NCBI RefSeq assembly: GCF_951230135.1
Contig: NZ_CATNVC010000005.1
Location: 100,667 to 164,666 of the forward strand
Reading direction: 5' to 3'
Source: Butyricicoccus sp. Marseille-Q5471
Lineage (GTDB): Bacteria > Bacillota > Clostridia > Oscillospirales > Butyricicoccaceae
Length of the DNA stretch: 64,000 nt
Position numbers and translations under genes: made by a program. Positions 9,654 to 18,539 of this stretch are shown here, one piece after another (positions within the stretch are counted from its first letter, which is position 1; every line of letters starts with the position of its first letter). Below the pieces are notes generated by a model. That model saw only the letters and a program-made list of their open reading frames with translations, did not search any database and was not told the DNA's origin.

Positions 9654-9932
9654 TTACTGCGGGTAAACGGAAACCTTCTTGCGGTCCTTGCCCACGCGCT
9701 CGAAGCGAACAACGCCCTCAACCTTGGCGAACAGGGTGTCGTCCTTGCCACGGCCCACATTGGTACCGGGGTGGATCTTCGTGCCGCGCTGACGAACCAG
9801 AATGTTGCCAGCCGGTACGGTCTGACCGTCTGCGCGCTTAACGCCCAGGCGCTTGGACTCGGAATCACGGCCGTTCTTGGTCGAGCCTACGCCCTTCTTA
9901 TGAGCGAAAAACTGTAAGCTAATCTTCAGCAT
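9654..9932 (-). CDS. rpmA: 50S ribosomal protein L27, with cleavable N-terminal extension
   Basis: L27 reaches the peptidyl-transferase centre through its N-terminus. This 92-residue protein starts [16 protein letters not shown], the Firmicutes form in which the residues up to LQFF are removed by the Prp protease to expose AHKKG. The prp gene is immediately upstream and overlaps rpmA by 14 bp. The rest ([30 protein letters not shown]) is canonical L27. Part of the rplU-prp-rpmA unit. Confidence 0.97.
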   Translation of the reverse strand: MLKISLQFFAHKKGVGSTKNGRDSESKRLGVKRADGQTVPAGNILVRQRGTKIHPGTNVGRGKDDTLFAKVEGVVRFERVGKDRKKVSVYPQ

Positions 9933-10260
9933 CTGTGTGCACCTCCATTACGTTGATAAATTCAGAATAATCATTTTCCAGCTCGGAAAAGTGCATACGG
10001 AGCGCACGGAGTGCGTCCTGCCCTTTTTCGAAATTCCCGCCTTGCGGCAGGGTGATGCGGATATGTGCGCCTTCGTCTTCGATGAGCGTATCAACCGGGA
10101 TATGCTGTACATCGAACAGTAACGCATGCGTCAGCATGACCGCACTGGAGATCGCCGCGCAGACGATGTCCTCCCCCTCTTCTGCGTATCCCGCATGACC
10201 GAGGATGTCCACCGATCGAATCGACTGATCCGACGCGAGCGAAAATGTGACGCGTGTCAT
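9919..10260 (-). CDS. prp: Ribosomal-processing cysteine protease Prp
   Basis: Small cysteine protease (113 residues) that trims the N-terminus of L27. The catalytic pair is visible in [18 protein letters not shown]: His22 and Cys34. The usual neighbourhood is kept, with rplU 4 bp upstream and rpmA overlapping downstream. The substrate motif is present in the neighbouring L27, so enzyme and target agree. The length is close to that of B. subtilis YsxB. Confidence 0.93.
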   Translation of the reverse strand: MTRVTFSLASDQSIRSVDILGHAGYAEEGEDIVCAAISSAVMLTHALLFDVQHIPVDTLIEDEGAHIRITLPQGGNFEKGQDALRALRMHFSELENDYSEFINVMEVHTDAED

Positions 10261-10264
10261 GGCC

Positions 10265-10576
10265 TTAGGCCTTGATTGCGCCGATGGTCACCTTGGTAAA
10301 CGGCTGACGGTGACCCTGACGTTTGCGGTAACCCTTCTTAGGCTTCATCTTGAAGATGTTAATCTTCTTGCCCTTGCCGGTCTTCTCGACCGTACCGGTT
10401 ACGGTAGCGCCAGAAACGTAAGGAGCGCCGACGGTCAGGCTTTCGCCCTCGCCTACTGCCAGAACCTCGTCAAATACGACGGTTGCGCCGTCTTCCATGC
10501 CGAGCTTCTCGACGTAGATCACGTCGCCCTCAGATACCTTATACTGCTTGCCACCAGTTTTCAGGATTGCGTACAT
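10265..10576 (-). CDS. rplU: 50S ribosomal protein L21
   Basis: L21 binds 23S rRNA. The 103 residues start [18 protein letters not shown] and end with the basic segment KIKP-like [22 protein letters not shown], both standard. It is the first gene of the rplU-prp-rpmA-obgE operon. A consensus promoter lies about 100 bp upstream, and the long GC-rich leader between them may carry an L21-type autoregulatory structure. Start ATG is preceded by AGAGAGGG, which is part of a leader helix. Confidence 0.97.
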   Translation of the reverse strand: MYAILKTGGKQYKVSEGDVIYVEKLGMEDGATVVFDEVLAVGEGESLTVGAPYVSGATVTGTVEKTGKGKKINIFKMKPKKGYRKRQGHRQPFTKVTIGAIKA

Positions 10577-10579
10577 TTG

Positions 10580-10672
10580 GATTTTCCCTCTCTTTCATAG
10601 TAGAGTCACGCTTGGCGGGGCGGCGATCCGTTTCCGGGCGCACTTCAAGAGAGCCTTCGCACAATGCGGCTT
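10580..10672 (-). promoter_or_regulatory. Structured rplU leader (possible L21 leader)
   Basis: About 95 nt of transcribed leader lie between the promoter and rplU. CTCTCTT near its 5' third can pair with AAGAGAG, which overlaps the rplU ribosome binding site, and GC-rich segments between them can fold further. Firmicutes L21 leaders occupy this place. I cannot confirm the consensus by eye, so this is a candidate. Confidence 0.45.
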
Positions 10673-10677
10673 TTAAC

Positions 10678-10706
10678 AGCATAGCACGAACGGCGAAGCC
10701 TGTCAA
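10678..10706 (-). promoter_or_regulatory. Promoter of rplU-prp-rpmA-obgE
   Basis: TTGACA (10701-10706), a 17-bp spacer, then TATGCT (10678-10683), read on the minus strand. Confidence 0.88.
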
Positions 10707-10728
10707 GCCTCGCCGCGCGTTTTTTTGA

Positions 10729-11406
10729 TTATTTCGAAGCGTTTTCGATGATTTTAACGCCTTCTGCGGTCGTGCCGACAATCATGCGCTTGCACATGTT
10801 GAGGAACAGGCCGTGCTCGAGTACGCCGACGATGCCCGCGAGCTTCTCCTTGACATCCGCAATGTCAAAGCCTGCGCCGAGGTGCAGGTCAGCGATGTAG
10901 TTGCCGTTGTCGGTAACGAAGGTTGCGCCGTCCTTGACGCGGAGCACCGGATGGAAGCCAAAGTCCTCCATCTTCTTCATCGCCTGCTTTGAGCCGTACT
11001 GCGCAATCTCAACCGGCAGATGGAACGCGCCGATTTTGTCAACCAGCTTGGACTCGTCCATAATCCAGATGACCTCGTCCGCCAGCGTTGCCACAACCTT
11101 TTCGCGATACAGCGCACCGCCGCCGCCCTTGATTGCGTTGAATGCGGGGTCGATTTCGTCCACGCCGTCAATCGCCAGATCAATGTGATCGACCTCGTCG
11201 ATGGTCAGCAGCGGAATGCCCAGCTCACGTGCCTGCTTTTCGGTCGCCTTCGAGGTCGGGATTGCCCTGAGGTTCATGCCGTTCTTGACCAGTGCGCCCA
11301 CGGCGTTTACCAGGTGGTACGCGGTCGAACCTGTGCCCAGACCCAGTACCATTCCATCCTTTACGTACTCGGCGGCCTTGTCGCCCGCCATCTTCTTCAT
11401 ATCCAT
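10729..11406 (-). CDS. rpiA: Ribose-5-phosphate isomerase A
   Basis: Interconverts ribose 5-phosphate and ribulose 5-phosphate in the pentose phosphate pathway. The 225-residue protein shows GLGTGSTAYH, AIDGVDEIDP, IKGGGGALYREK and ESKLVDKIG, the conserved RpiA motifs including the catalytic Asp/Glu/Lys set. The frame extends 20 codons upstream through the promoter. The ATG at 11406 follows GGGAGGAAAG and is the sensible start. It is transcribed alone from a near-perfect promoter, and the folD terminator lies just upstream. Confidence 0.95.
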   Translation of the reverse strand: MDMKKMAGDKAAEYVKDGMVLGLGTGSTAYHLVNAVGALVKNGMNLRAIPTSKATEKQARELGIPLLTIDEVDHIDLAIDGVDEIDPAFNAIKGGGGALYREKVVATLADEVIWIMDESKLVDKIGAFHLPVEIAQYGSKQAMKKMEDFGFHPVLRVKDGATFVTDNGNYIADLHLGAGFDIADVKEKLAGIVGVLEHGLFLNMCKRMIVGTTAEGVKIIENASK

Positions 11407-11437
11407 TGCAGCTTTCCTCCCTGTTGTTGGTAACTTT

Positions 11438-11466
11438 ATTATAAGATGTTGGTGCAAAAAGGTCAA
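11438..11466 (-). promoter_or_regulatory. Promoter of rpiA
   Basis: TTGACC (11461-11466), a 17-bp spacer, TATAAT (11438-11443) on the minus strand, 32 bp from the start codon. Confidence 0.9.
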
Positions 11467-11478
11467 CTATCTTCGTGC

Positions 11479-11505
11479 AAAAGCGCCCGTAAAACGGGCG
11501 CTTTT
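11479..11505 (-). terminator. Terminator after folD
   Basis: AAAAGCGCCCGT and ACGGGCGCTTTT form a 12-bp perfect stem with a 3-nt loop directly after the folD stop. Confidence 0.85.
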
Positions 11506-11509
11506 GTGT

Positions 11510-12367
11510 TTATTCCGAAATACCGCGCTGTACCTTAGCTGCCTTGAGCGTGTTTTTCATCAGCATCGTGATGGTCATCGGGCCTGCGCCTCCCGGAACG
11601 GGGGTCATGAAGCTTGCCTTGTCCAGAACCGCAGCATCCACGTCGCCGCAGACCTTGCCCTCGGCGTTGCGGTTGATGCCCACGTCGATGACGACAGCAC
11701 CCTCCTTGACCATATCCGGCGTGACGAAACCGGCCTTGCCCACCGCGGCAACCAGAATGTCCGCGCGGCGGCAAACCTCCGCCAAATCCTTGGTGCGGCT
11801 GTGGCAGATGGTGACCGTGCCGTGCTTGTGCAGCAGCAGCATGCTCATCGGCTTGCCGACGATGTTCGAGCGGCCGATGACGACACACTCCTTGCCCTTG
11901 GGGTCAATTTTATACTCCTCAAGCAGCTCCATCACGCCTGCGGGTGTACAGGGCACAAAGTCAAAATTGCCGACCATAATTTTGCCGACGTTGACCGGAT
12001 GGAACGCATCCACATCCTTGCGCGGGTCGATTGCGTCGATGACCGCCTGCTCGGAAATGTGCTTCGGCACCGGCATCTGACACAGGATGCCCGAAATCTG
12101 CGGGCTTTCGTTGAGCTGAGCAATCAGGCCAAGCAGCTGCTCTTCGGTCGTTTCCTCAGGCAGGGCGTACTTTTCGCTGTAAAATCCGCATTCTACGCAC
12201 GCCTTTTCCTTGTTGCGGACATAAATCTCGCTCGCCGGGTCGTTGCCGACGATAATGACCGCTAGACCGGGCGTGATGCCCTGTGCTTTCAGCTTTTCGG
12301 TCTCGGCCAGAATGCTGCCGCGCACCTTTGCGCTCAGCGCCTTGCCATCCATCTTTACTGCACTCAT
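11510..12367 (-). CDS. folD: Methylenetetrahydrofolate dehydrogenase / methenyl-THF cyclohydrolase
   Basis: Bifunctional one-carbon enzyme that converts 5,10-methylene-THF to 10-formyl-THF. The 285 residues show VGNDPASEIYVRNKEKAC with the catalytic Tyr and Lys, ILCQMPVPKHI, PVNVGK, the dinucleotide-binding VVIGRSNIVGKP, and the C-terminal TPVPGGAGPMTI. The start overlaps the lgt stop by 4 bp (ATGA), so it is coupled to lgt and ends a four-gene operon with the two M16 peptidases. One-carbon units made here could also feed the methyl-transfer chemistry encoded later in the window; that link is inference only. Confidence 0.96.
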   Translation of the reverse strand: MSAVKMDGKALSAKVRGSILAETEKLKAQGITPGLAVIIVGNDPASEIYVRNKEKACVECGFYSEKYALPEETTEEQLLGLIAQLNESPQISGILCQMPVPKHISEQAVIDAIDPRKDVDAFHPVNVGKIMVGNFDFVPCTPAGVMELLEEYKIDPKGKECVVIGRSNIVGKPMSMLLLHKHGTVTICHSRTKDLAEVCRRADILVAAVGKAGFVTPDMVKEGAVVIDVGINRNAEGKVCGDVDAAVLDKASFMTPVPGGAGPMTITMLMKNTLKAAKVQRGISE

Positions 12368-13365
12368 TCCTTGTTGTCCTCCTTCTTAACTGTCGGTGCG
12401 GGGGTTGCGCCCTCCCGCTCGGGCGTGGGTTTGGGGTCGGGTTGGGACGCGGGCGACGGCGACTGCTCGGGCAGCGGCATCGCTTCGGTCTCCGGCGTCG
12501 GCTCGGCCGTTACCTCGGTCGGCTGATTGGCAGGTTCTGGCGCAGGCGGCTCGGTCGGTGTGACATAAAAGGCCTTGGCGACCTTGATTTTACGATATTG
12601 ACGCACGAGCACGCACACCGCGGCGATACAGCTGACGATGGCCAGCACCTGCGACACGCGCAGAGCGCTGAAAACATATAGGCTGTCCGTGCGCAGACCC
12701 TCGATCCACGCGCGGCCAAGGCCGTACCACGCAACATACAGCAGCGCGATTTCACCCTTGAATTTACGGTGCTTGGAGTAAAAGTGTATCGCGATGAAAC
12801 CGATGAGGTTCCAGAGTGACTCGTATAAAAAGGTCGGATGCACCGGGTCTCCGCCGTCGATTGACATACCCCACGGCAGCGAAGTCGGGCCGCCGTGCGC
12901 TTCGGCGTTGACAAAGTTGCCCCACCGGCCGACAAGCTGACCGATGAGCAGCCCCATGGCGGCCAAATCGCACATGCTGATGAACGACACCTTTTTCACG
13001 CGGCTGTAGCCCCACAGCATGAGCAGCACGCCGATAATCGAGCCGTAAATCGCGATCCCGCCGTTCCAAATGGCGATAATCTCATTTAAATGCTGGCGGT
13101 AGTAGTCCCACTCAAACGCGACATAGTAAATGCGCGCGCAGATGATTCCGGCGGGTACACCGAGCAGCATGCAGTCAACCAGGTTGTCCGAGGTAAAGCC
13201 GAACTCCTTAACGCGGGAGTTCAGGTACAGCGCACCGAGCACAAAGCCGATGCAGATGATGATGCCGTACCAGTAAATATTCTTGCCGAACACCTCGAAG
13301 GCGACGCGGTTGATGGTAAAATCCAGCCCCAAACCGGGGAATGAAATCGCATGTTCCACTGTCAA
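12364..13365 (-). CDS. lgt: Prolipoprotein diacylglyceryl transferase with Pro/Glu-rich tail
   Basis: Membrane enzyme that transfers diacylglyceryl from phosphatidylglycerol to the lipobox Cys of prolipoproteins such as PstS and the binding lipoprotein at 47416 of this window. Seven hydrophobic segments are visible. The signature GRWGNFVNAEAHGG-type stretch near residue 145 contains the conserved Arg and Asn, and HPTFLYESLWN follows. The catalytic core ends near residue 270. About 60 further residues are a Pro/Glu/Thr-rich low-complexity tail ending in KKEDNKE, which ordinary Lgt lacks. It lies between an M16 peptidase gene and folD. Confidence 0.95.
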   Translation of the reverse strand: MTVEHAISFPGLGLDFTINRVAFEVFGKNIYWYGIIICIGFVLGALYLNSRVKEFGFTSDNLVDCMLLGVPAGIICARIYYVAFEWDYYRQHLNEIIAIWNGGIAIYGSIIGVLLMLWGYSRVKKVSFISMCDLAAMGLLIGQLVGRWGNFVNAEAHGGPTSLPWGMSIDGGDPVHPTFLYESLWNLIGFIAIHFYSKHRKFKGEIALLYVAWYGLGRAWIEGLRTDSLYVFSALRVSQVLAIVSCIAAVCVLVRQYRKIKVAKAFYVTPTEPPAPEPANQPTEVTAEPTPETEAMPLPEQSPSPASQPDPKPTPEREGATPAPTVKKEDNKE

Positions 13366-13383
13366 TTCCTCTTTTTTGTCAAA

Positions 13384-14646
13384 TTATTTCGGTTCGATGA
13401 CCGACATGGTCGAACGATTCGGCTGCATCCAGCGTGCAAACATGTGCTGCACGTCGGAGGCCTCAATCGTGTCGTAAAGCGCGGCAAAGTCAAGATAATC
13501 CTCGCCGCCGAACACGGCTTCAATCTGCGCGCGCGTCAGCTCCTCCGGCTGGTCGAGGACACGCAGGCGCAGGCCGTAGACCGCTTTTTTCATGCGGCTG
13601 AACAGCTTTTTATCCACACCCTCACGCGCCAAACGCGCAACCTCGCGCTCAATTGCTTCCCGCGCAGCTTCGGGATCGCGGCTCTCGCCGCCCATGACCA
13701 CATTCGCGCCCTCGGGAATGATGGCGTAGTCGGTTTCAAAATAGCGGTTAATCAGGTGCTTTTCATACAGCTCGCTGTATAGCGGCGCGGTATCACCACA
13801 GAGCACGCGCACGGCGAGCTCGCCCAGCAGATTGCGGCGCAGGCGGCTTTCGCCCTCACGCAGCGGGTCATCCTTAAAGCCGAGCAAGAACTGCGGCTGC
13901 GATACCTGCATGCTGCGCTTGACCAGACTCTGGTGCACGGTTTGACGGCGCTTGCCGTAATGCCGCTCACCGATAACGGTCGGCACGCGGGGTGACAGCC
14001 GCTCCGCCATTTGGCAGACCGCATCAAAATCCGCTTGACCGCACACGACAAGCGCCATGTTACTCGGCGAGTAAAACGCCTTGTGACAGGTGTATAACGT
14101 TTCGGGTGTGATCTGCGCGATGCTGTCCACACTGCCCGCGATGGACACGCGCACCGGATGCTCGGCAAACAGACCCTCGAACAGGCCCACATAGGCCTGC
14201 CAGCCGGGCGTATCCTCCATCATGCCGATTTCCTGCCCGATGATGCCGCGTTCCTTTTCCACGTTTTCCTCGGTGAAATAGGGCGTGAACACAAATTTGA
14301 GCAGAATTTCAAGATTGCGCTCAAACTGTTCGGTGCAGGAGAAATAGTAGGCCGTCATCGTCTGACTGGTGAAGGCATTTGGGCTTGCGCCCGTTTCGGA
14401 AAACTTTTGCAGCGCATTGCCGTCCTCGTCCTCAAACATCTTGTGCTCCAGAAAATGTGCTACACCCGCGGGGGTGTCATATCGCTTGCCGTCAAGCGTA
14501 AACGAAGCGTCAACCGAGCCAAAGTCGGTTGCAAGCACGGCAAAGGTCTTGGAAAAGCCCTCCTTCGGGATATAGCTGACACGCAGGCCGTTTTCGAGCA
14601 CGCGGCTCTCCATGCGTTCATGCAGGGCGGAATACGTCTTGCTCAT
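13384..14646 (-). CDS. M16-family zinc peptidase, catalytic type (YmfH-like)
   Basis: Insulinase-like processing peptidase of 420 residues. The inverted zinc motif is HFLEHKMFE (HxxEH) near residue 65, and the downstream Glu is carried in a segment such as EKERGIIGQEIGMMED. The R/Y-rich C-terminal half is present. The frame is open another 48 codons upstream, inside the neighbouring gene, but the ATG at 14646 overlaps the upstream stop by 4 bp and starts the family alignment. It pairs with the non-catalytic partner encoded just upstream, as in the ymfF-ymfH pair of bacilli. Confidence 0.9.
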   Translation of the reverse strand: MSKTYSALHERMESRVLENGLRVSYIPKEGFSKTFAVLATDFGSVDASFTLDGKRYDTPAGVAHFLEHKMFEDEDGNALQKFSETGASPNAFTSQTMTAYYFSCTEQFERNLEILLKFVFTPYFTEENVEKERGIIGQEIGMMEDTPGWQAYVGLFEGLFAEHPVRVSIAGSVDSIAQITPETLYTCHKAFYSPSNMALVVCGQADFDAVCQMAERLSPRVPTVIGERHYGKRRQTVHQSLVKRSMQVSQPQFLLGFKDDPLREGESRLRRNLLGELAVRVLCGDTAPLYSELYEKHLINRYFETDYAIIPEGANVVMGGESRDPEAAREAIEREVARLAREGVDKKLFSRMKKAVYGLRLRVLDQPEELTRAQIEAVFGGEDYLDFAALYDTIEASDVQHMFARWMQPNRSTMSVIEPK

Positions 14647-15923
14647 TTGCCCACCCCTTTCAGGAAGTACACGGTGTCCAGCGCGGTTGCGTTTGCCGCA
14701 GCAATCACGCGCTCCTGCGTGACCGTTTGTACGGCTTCGATGCGCTCCTCCGGCTGCGTCATCGTGCCCGCAATCGCCTGTGCAAGCCAATAGCGCTCCA
14801 ATTGAACCGGCTCGTCAAGCATGGCGCGCCATGCGCTGATGAGCGTGCGGCGGGCGTTCTCAATCTCGTCTGCCGAAATATCGCCATCCCTGCAAAGCTG
14901 CAACTGATGCAGAATTTCACGCTTTGTTACCTCATATTTATCATTTTCAATGCCGGAATTTACAATCATCAGTCCCTTGGCCGAAATAAACTGCGCGCTT
15001 GCATAGTAGCAGAGCGACAGCTTCTCGCGCACGTTCAGGAAGAGCTTGGCGCTCGTCGAGCCGCCGTACAGCACCTGAAACATCCAATAGGCCAGCGGAT
15101 CGCCGCCCGTCAGGCTGTTGCCGCCCGTGCGGAAGCCCATCGACAGCTTGCCTTGTGTGACCGGCAGTTCCTCGGTCACCTCACGCACCTCATTCTTGGG
15201 CTGTGCGACCACTTCGGTGTGCGGGGCATAGAGGTTGTCCGTTCTGCGCTCGGGCAGCGCTTTCAAAAACAGCTCTTCAATGGTATCCGGCGGCATGGTG
15301 CCGCAGTAAAACAGCTCCATTCGCCCCTCGCTGAGCGCGCGCTGATAGGCAGCAAACAGCTTTTGCTCCGTGATACGCTCGGCCTGTGCGGCAGTGCCGA
15401 GCACGCTTTGTCCGAAGGCTTCGCCCTCGCACATCAGCTCGGTCAGGCGCTTGGGCGCGTAGGCACGCGGATCGTTTTTCTGCGCCGCGATGCGATCCAT
15501 CAGGTTAACGCGCTCGCCCGCCGTATAATCCGGACTGAACACGCCGTCCTGCACATAGGGGTCATACAGCAGGTCAGCCAGCAGGCGAACGACGCGCTCC
15601 GTCAATCCCTCTGCGCCCGACGCGTATTTTTCGTCAATCACATCGGACAAAAAGCCGATAACAAGGTTGTCGCCTTCCTTGCTCACCATGGCTTCAATCC
15701 GTGCGCCATACATCTCATCGAGTGCTGCACCGAATGCGCGCAGGTCAGGCAGACGCACCGTTCCCCGCCGCAGCACATGCGGAAGCGCCGCCCGCAGCGC
15801 CGCATCCGGCCCGCCAAGGGGCAGCACGAGCGCCGCGCGCAGCACGGCACGCTTAAACTTCGGCGTGGTGACACAGGTTAAACCGATTCCCGCGCCGAGT
15901 TTTTTTCTCGTCACTTGTTGCAT
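14643..15923 (-). CDS. M16-family peptidase-like protein lacking the zinc motif (YmfF-like)
   Basis: 426 residues with the M16 fold, but the place of the HxxEH motif reads AALPHVLRRGTVRLPD, with no zinc ligands. It is therefore a pseudo-peptidase, presumably the structural half of a heterodimer with the catalytic protein encoded next. The C-terminal segment RYWLAQAIAG and the substrate-binding stretch VREKLSLCYYASAQF are conserved. It is the first gene of ymfF-ymfH-lgt-folD and has a good promoter 40 bp upstream. Confidence 0.88.
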   Translation of the reverse strand: MQQVTRKKLGAGIGLTCVTTPKFKRAVLRAALVLPLGGPDAALRAALPHVLRRGTVRLPDLRAFGAALDEMYGARIEAMVSKEGDNLVIGFLSDVIDEKYASGAEGLTERVVRLLADLLYDPYVQDGVFSPDYTAGERVNLMDRIAAQKNDPRAYAPKRLTELMCEGEAFGQSVLGTAAQAERITEQKLFAAYQRALSEGRMELFYCGTMPPDTIEELFLKALPERRTDNLYAPHTEVVAQPKNEVREVTEELPVTQGKLSMGFRTGGNSLTGGDPLAYWMFQVLYGGSTSAKLFLNVREKLSLCYYASAQFISAKGLMIVNSGIENDKYEVTKREILHQLQLCRDGDISADEIENARRTLISAWRAMLDEPVQLERYWLAQAIAGTMTQPEERIEAVQTVTQERVIAAANATALDTVYFLKGVGK

Positions 15924-15961
15924 AGAATGCCTCGTTTCGTGGATAATTTTTCTTAGAAGTT

Positions 15962-15990
15962 ATTATATCATTAAATGAATAGGCGCGCAA
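15962..15990 (-). promoter_or_regulatory. Promoter of the M16-lgt-folD operon
   Basis: TTGCGC (15985-15990), 17 bp, TATAAT (15962-15967) on the minus strand. Confidence 0.8.
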
Positions 15991-16110
15991 TTGAACATTT
16001 GATGAACACGCATGGGGTCTGTATCTCGGAAGAATGCCCCAAATACACCAACACCAAACGCTTTCCCCCTGTTCTGCTTTTTATTTTATCCAAAAAACCG
16101 TTTTTTACCC

Positions 16111-16139
16111 TTGACAAGCGCCGCCCGATACGGTATGAT
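16111..16139 (+). promoter_or_regulatory. Promoter of ylxM-ffh and downstream genes
   Basis: TTGACA (16111-16116), 17 bp, TATGAT (16134-16139). The rest of 15991-16110 shows nothing convincing. Confidence 0.88.
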
Positions 16140-16193
16140 AATCACATTCGATGTAAAGGCTTCTAGCTTTACAGGCAAAGAAGGAGGCCGAAC

Positions 16194-16556
16194 ATGACAA
16201 GCAAACCGCTCGAAATGAGCCTGCTGTTCGACTTCTACGGTGAAACGCTGACCCAAAACCAGCGCGAGCTGTTTGATCTATACTATAACGAAGATCTTTC
16301 CCTGACCGAGATTGCCGAGCATGTCGGCATCACCCGCCAAGGCGTGCGGGACGGCGTCAAGCGCGCCGAACACACGCTGCGCGAGATGGAAACAAAGCTC
16401 GGTCTGGTCGCCCGCTACGGCGACACGGAAAAATGCGCCGACGGCATCGCCCGCGAGGTCGAAGCCCTGCGCACCCTCAATGAAGATACGCTGCACTCCG
16501 CCGCCCTCGGTGACATCGCCGACCGGCTGACGCAGCTGCTCACACAGCTTCGATAA
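16194..16556 (+). CDS. ylxM: YlxM family SRP-associated DNA-binding-like protein
   Basis: 120 residues with a sigma-70 region 4-like helix-turn-helix: LTQNQRELFDLYYNEDLSLTEIAEHVGITRQGVRDGVKRAEHTL. This fold and the position 10 bp ahead of ffh identify YlxM/p13, a protein linked to the signal recognition particle that stimulates its GTPase cycle in streptococci. The C-terminal half is helical, with repeated Leu. Start ATG follows AAGGAGG. Confidence 0.9.
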   Translation: MTSKPLEMSLLFDFYGETLTQNQRELFDLYYNEDLSLTEIAEHVGITRQGVRDGVKRAEHTLREMETKLGLVARYGDTEKCADGIAREVEALRTLNEDTLHSAALGDIADRLTQLLTQLR

Positions 16557-16566
16557 GGAGTTTGCT

Positions 16567-17928
16567 ATGGCATTTGAAGGCCTGACTACTAAAATTTCAT
16601 CCGCTTTCAAAAACCTCAGAAGCAAGGGCCGCCTGTCCGAGGCTGACGTTAAGGAGGCCATGCGCGAAATCCGCATGGCGCTGCTCGAAGCAGACGTCAA
16701 CTTCAAGGTTGCGAAGGATTTTGTAAAGTCCGTCACCGAAAAGGCGACCGACGCTGAAATTCTTGAAAGCCTCTCTCCCGCTCAGCAGGTCATCAAAATC
16801 GTAAACGAAGAGTTGACCGCGCTGCTCGGCGGGCAAAACGCCCGGCTGACCATTGCCCCCAACCCGCCGACGATTGTCATGATGGCTGGTCTGCAGGGTG
16901 CGGGTAAAACCACCAACTGCGCCAAGCTTGCCGGTCTGCTGCGCAAGCAGCAGCAGCGCCGCCCCCTGCTCGTCGCGTGTGACGTATACCGTCCCGCCGC
17001 GATTGAACAGCTGAAGGTTGTCGGCCGCCAGCTGGACATCCGCGTATTTGATGAAGGCCAGGGCGACCCGGTCGAAATCGCAAAGCACGGCATCGACTTC
17101 GCCAAGAAGAACGGCTTTGATTTGGTGTTCCTTGACACCGCAGGCCGTCTGCACATCGACGAAAAGCTGATGGACGAGCTGAAAAACATCAAAAAGACCG
17201 TAAACCCCACCGAAATCATCCTCGTCGTTGACGCGATGACCGGTCAGGACGCGGTGAACGTTTCCCAAACCTTTGACGAAGCCCTCGGCATCGACGGCGT
17301 GCTGATGTCCAAGATGGACGGCGATGCACGCGGCGGCGCGGCGCTTTCGGTCAAGGCCGTAACCGGTAAGCCGATTAAATTCATCGGCACGGGCGAAAAG
17401 CTCGGCGATATCGAGCCGTTCCACCCCGACCGCATGGCTAGCCGCATCCTCGGCATGGGCGACGTGCTGACGCTGATTGAAAAGGCGCAGCAGAACTTCG
17501 ATCAAAAGCAGGCTGCCGAAACCGCCAAAAAGATGGCAACCGGCAAGCTGACCTTAACCGATTTTTACGATCAGCTCCAGCAGATGAAAAATATGGGCTC
17601 GATGGAGGAAATGCTCGGCATGCTGCCGGGTGTGGATGCCAAGGCCTTGGCCGGAGCAAAGATTGACGAAAAGCAGATGGCGCATACCGAGGCCATCATC
17701 CAGTCCATGACCCCCAAGGAAAGGGACAACCCGAGCGTCATCAATTTCTCCCGCAAAAAGCGCATCGCCGCCGGCTGCGGTCTGACGGTTGAGGAGGTCA
17801 ACAAGCTGCTCAAGCAGTTTGAATCCATGCAGAAGATGACCAAACAGCTGACCGGCATGGCAAAATCCAAGGGCAAGAAAAAGCGCCGCGGCTTTGGCGG
17901 TCTAGGCGGTCTGAAGCTGCCGTTTTAA
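16567..17928 (+). CDS. ffh: Signal recognition particle protein Ffh (SRP54)
   Basis: GTPase that binds signal peptides on nascent membrane proteins and targets them to FtsY. The 453 residues contain the helical N domain, the G domain with [15 protein letters not shown] (about residue 105), [20 protein letters not shown], and the G4 element [14 protein letters not shown]. The methionine-rich M domain ([18 protein letters not shown] onward) binds signal peptide and 4.5S RNA. It ends in a basic [12 protein letters not shown] tail. It is co-transcribed with ylxM and followed by rpsP after 61 bp. Confidence 0.97.
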   Translation: MAFEGLTTKISSAFKNLRSKGRLSEADVKEAMREIRMALLEADVNFKVAKDFVKSVTEKATDAEILESLSPAQQVIKIVNEELTALLGGQNARLTIAPNPPTIVMMAGLQGAGKTTNCAKLAGLLRKQQQRRPLLVACDVYRPAAIEQLKVVGRQLDIRVFDEGQGDPVEIAKHGIDFAKKNGFDLVFLDTAGRLHIDEKLMDELKNIKKTVNPTEIILVVDAMTGQDAVNVSQTFDEALGIDGVLMSKMDGDARGGAALSVKAVTGKPIKFIGTGEKLGDIEPFHPDRMASRILGMGDVLTLIEKAQQNFDQKQAAETAKKMATGKLTLTDFYDQLQQMKNMGSMEEMLGMLPGVDAKALAGAKIDEKQMAHTEAIIQSMTPKERDNPSVINFSRKKRIAAGCGLTVEEVNKLLKQFESMQKMTKQLTGMAKSKGKKKRRGFGGLGGLKLPF

Positions 17929-17989
17929 TGCATTGTTTGTAAATTTCAAGTTTACAATAGAGAGTTTAGATACAGGAGGTGAATATAGA

Positions 17990-18229
17990 ATGGTAAAGAT
18001 CAGACTGCGTCGTCTGGGCGCGAAGAAGGCTCCCTTCTACCGCATCGTCGTTGCTGATTCCCGTTACCCGCGTGACGGCCGTTTCATCGAAGAAATCGGC
18101 ACGTACAACCCGCTGAACGACCCCGCTACTATCGCGGTCGACGCTGAGCGTGCTCAGGCGTGGATCAAGAACGGTGCGCAGCCGACTGACACTGTCCGCG
18201 GCATCCTGAAGAAGGCCGGCGTGCTGTGA
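17990..18229 (+). CDS. rpsP: 30S ribosomal protein S16
   Basis: 79-residue S16: [41 protein letters not shown] is canonical in content. The start at 17990 follows AGGAGGTGA with ideal spacing. An earlier in-frame start at 17933 would add 19 unrelated residues and has no ribosome binding site. It belongs to the rpsP-khpA-rimM-trmD cluster. Confidence 0.97.
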   Translation: MVKIRLRRLGAKKAPFYRIVVADSRYPRDGRFIEEIGTYNPLNDPATIAVDAERAQAWIKNGAQPTDTVRGILKKAGVL

Positions 18230-18249
18230 GTATGAGTGAGGTTGTCGAA

Positions 18250-18480
18250 ATGAAAGAGTTATTGACCTACATTGTCAAAAATCTGGTTTCCGAGCCGGAT
18301 GCGATTGCCATCACCGAGGAGATCGACGGCGATAATGTCACCTACTCCCTGCGCGTAGCGCCGGGGGACATGGGCCGCGTCATCGGTCGTCACGGCCGCA
18401 TCGCGAAGGAAATCCGCACACTCATGAAAGCGGCAGGCAATCGCGAAAACAAGCGCGTCACTGTCGATATTCTCGACTAA
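18250..18480 (+). CDS. khpA: KH-domain RNA-binding protein KhpA (YlqC)
   Basis: Single KH domain of 76 residues with the GxxG loop in VIGRHGRIAKEIRTLMKAA. KhpA forms a complex with KhpB and binds many RNAs in Firmicutes. I prefer the ATG at 18250, 8 nt after GAGG, which begins MKELLTYIVK like relatives. GTG at 18226, overlapping the rpsP stop, and ATG at 18232 are possible longer starts. The position between rpsP and rimM is the usual one. Confidence 0.9.
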   Translation: MKELLTYIVKNLVSEPDAIAITEEIDGDNVTYSLRVAPGDMGRVIGRHGRIAKEIRTLMKAAGNRENKRVTVDILD

Positions 18481-18488
18481 AACGCCAA

Positions 18489-18516
18489 ACGACCTGTATC
18501 ATACAGGTCGTTTTTC
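18489..18516 (+). terminator. Hairpin with T tract between khpA and rimM
   Basis: ACGACCTGTAT and ATACAGGTCGT form an 11-bp inverted repeat followed by TTTTT. It probably partly terminates transcription, lowering rimM-trmD relative to rpsP. Confidence 0.7.
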
Positions 18517-18539
18517 ATATCATTTCGGAGGATAACCCT

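Noticed and set aside
11201..12265. Plus-strand open frame of 354 codons
   Set aside because: Antisense to rpiA and folD; it also crosses the rpiA promoter and the folD terminator, which a real gene would not do.
15975..16197. Two short overlapping plus-strand frames before ylxM
   Set aside because: They cover the divergent promoter region and the ylxM promoter itself; no ribosome binding site.
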